Positions 62,456 to 64,000 of a stretch of 64,000 nt of DNA are shown here, piece by piece. The notes under the pieces were generated by a model, which was not told the DNA's origin, searched no databases, and saw only the letters and a list, made by a program, of their open reading frames with translations. This stretch comes from Chamaea fasciata (Eukaryota > Chordata > Aves > Passeriformes > Sylviidae): assembly GCA_029207755.1 (NCBI GenBank), contig JARCOQ010000189.1, positions 62,001 through 126,000 on the forward strand, written 5' to 3'. Within the stretch, counting starts at the first letter, position 1; every line of letters begins with the position of its first letter. The position numbers were made by a program, and so were the translations under genes.

Positions 62456-64000
62456 AGGTGTCCGAGGCCGGGTGCCCGGCCGAGGGATTGGGCACAAAGG
62501 ATGGCCTGTTTCCAGGTGTAAGTAAAGTCACCTGCCCACGTGTTTGATGTCAGTTTGTAGGAGACTTATGGCCCTCCAAGGAAAGCCGGGCTTCCAGCCT
62601 GTAGCAGCTTACATCTGGAAGAAAAGCTGTTCCCTTCGGGATTGTAGGTGGCCGAGGCTGGGTTCCCAGCAGAGAGAGTTGGGCACAAAGGATGGCCTGT
62701 TTCCAGGGGTAAGTAAAGTCAGCTGCCCAGGTGCCTGATGTCAGTTTGTAGGTGGCCTTTGGCCCTCCAACGGAAGCCAGTTTTCCAGCTTGTTGCTGCT
62801 TGCATCTGGAAGAAATCCTGTTCCGTTCGGCATTGTAGGTGTCCGTGGCCTGGTGCCCGGCACAAGGAGTTGGGCACAAATGATGGCCTGTTTCCAGGGG
62901 CAAGTAAAGTCAGCTGCCTAGGTGCCTGATGTCAGTTTGTAGGAGGCCTTTGGCCCTCCAAGGGAAGCCAGCCTTCCTGCTTGTGGCAGCTTGCATCTGG
63001 AAGAAATCCTGTTCCGTTCGGGATTGTAGGTCGCCGAGGCCGGGTGCCCGGCAGAGGGTGTTGGGCACAATAATGGCCTGCATCCAGGTGTAAGTAAAGT
63101 CACCTACCCAGATACCTGAGGTCAGTTTGTAGGAGGCCTTTAAGCCTCCAAGGTAAGCCGGGCTTCCAACTTGTGGCAGCTTGCATCTGAAAGATATCCT
63201 GTTCCGTTCAAGATTGTAGGTGGCCGAGGCCGGGTGCCCTGCAGAGGGAGTTGGGCACAAAGGATGGCCTGTTTCCAGGGGTAAGTAAAGTCAGCTGCCC
63301 AGGTGCCTGATGTCAGTTTATAGGAGTCTTTTGGCCCGCCAAGAGAAGCCAGCCTTCCAGCTTGTGCAGCTTTCATCTGGAAGAAATCCTGTTAGGTTCG
63401 GGATTGTAGGTGGCCGAGTCCGGGTGCCCGGCAGAGGGAGTTGGGCACAAAGGATGGCCTGCTTGAAGGAGTAAGTAAAGTCACCTAGCCAGATACCTGC
63501 TTTCAGTTTGTCGGAGGCCTTTGGCCCTCCATGGGATGCCGGGCTTCCAACTTGTGGCAGCGTGCATCTGGAAGAAATCCTGTTCCGTTCGGGATTGTAG
63601 GTGTCCTAGCCTGGGTTCTCGACACACAGAGTTGGACACAAAGGATGGCCTTTTCCCAGGGGTAAGTAAAGTCAGCTGCCCAGGTGCCTGATGTCAGTTT
63701 GTAGGAGTCCTTTGGCCCTCCAAGGGAAGCCAGGCTTCCAACATGTGGCAGCTTGCATCTAGAAGAAATCCTGTTTCTTTCGGGATTGTAGGTGGCCGAG
63801 GCCGGGTGCTAGGCAGAGGGAGTTGTGCACAAAGGATGGCCTGCTTCCCGGGGTAAGTAATGTCAGCTGCCCAGGTGCCTGATGTCAGTTTGTAGGAGGC
63901 CTTTGGCGCTCCACGGGAAGCCAGGCTTCCAGCTTGTTGGGGGTTGGGTTTGTTCCTTCTTTCTCTGGGGAATTTTTCCCCACGGGTTGCCATGGGGACC
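62456..64000. repeat. LTR-containing segmental duplication, copy 2 (cut by window end)
   Basis: Second copy of the 47,660-49,204 segment. The indel is a one-base difference near 62,899 (GGGGCAAGTAAAG against GGGGCAATAAAG near 48,108). Because it includes the LTR junction at the same base, the LTR was in place before the duplication. How far it extends right is unknown. Confidence 0.9.
63935..64000 (+). mobile_element. Solo LTR, second copy (first 66 bp, cut by window end)
   Basis: Starts TGTTGGGGGTTGGG directly after CAGCT and is identical to 49,139-49,204 over all 66 visible bases, in the same monomer at the same position. It is a duplicate of the first insertion, not an independent one. 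Whether the rest of the LTR or an internal viral region follows cannot be seen. Confidence 0.9.

Larger units (their letters stand above)
49811..63934. repeat. 191-bp satellite array, segment 2 (about 74 monomers)
   Basis: The same head-to-tail monomer continues in the same orientation after the LTR for about 14.1 kb. The left third (to about 53.7 kb) contains diverse monomers. The centre is dominated by block B (54,020-61,750). The right end repeats the segment before the first LTR. A near-consensus monomer is 51,855-52,045: CTTCCAG at 51,900-51,906 pairs with CTGGAAG at 51,924-51,930, GCCGGGTGCCCGGC lies at 51,966-51,979, and GTAAGT at 52,018-52,023. Confidence 0.97.

Noticed and set aside
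24948..63934. The many 63- and 109-codon frames as a tandem gene family
   Set aside because: They repeat strictly with the 191-bp period on both strands, have no promoter, exon structure or domain, and follow from the consensus having few stops. Kept only as a low-interest finding.
24948..63934. CRISPR-like array
   Set aside because: Repeats are contiguous 191-bp units with no unique spacers, in a eukaryotic context.
24948..63934. CENP-B box in the monomer (TTCCGTTCGGGA region)
   Set aside because: The segment resembles parts of the mammalian box, but the required spacing between TTCG, A and CGGG is not met.

Overview
This window is vertebrate nuclear DNA, most likely from a songbird. It runs from ordinary non-coding sequence (about 1-24,947) into a large tandem satellite array (about 24,948-64,000), which continues past the right edge. 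I found no protein-coding gene, rRNA, tRNA or CRISPR array. The left part is AT-rich and has no exon-like open frames, only a few GC-rich patches, T-rich tracts, old duplications and one clear hairpin. It reads like intron or gene-poor intergenic DNA.

The right part consists of about 200 copies of a 191-bp monomer. The hand-derived consensus is about 59% GC, has 5 CpG sites, three inverted repeats and one consensus-like 5' splice donor on the + strand. The length agrees with what I recall of the zebra finch centromere-associated satellite Tgut191A. I could not compare sequences, so Taeniopygia or a relative is a hypothesis. The array breaks into recently amplified higher-order blocks: a 28/29-monomer block present twice (28,475-39,362), a 12/15-monomer block present about three times (54,020-61,750), and smaller duplications between them.

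At 49,139-49,805 the array is interrupted by a 667-bp solo LTR that begins TG, ends CA and is flanked by the 5-bp target duplication CAGCT. The first 66 bp of the same LTR, in the same monomer at the same base, reappear at 63,935-64,000. At least 1.5 kb of surrounding satellite is duplicated with it at an offset of 14,796 bp and about 99.4% identity. The retroviral insertion was therefore copied along with the satellite. A related stretch of array at 51,395-51,845 lacks the LTR and serves as an empty-site paralogue.

Nothing here works together as a gene pathway. The biology of interest is chromosomal: a probable centromeric or pericentromeric satellite with its boundary to single-copy DNA, its amplification history, and its possible transcription, splicing and folding behaviour.
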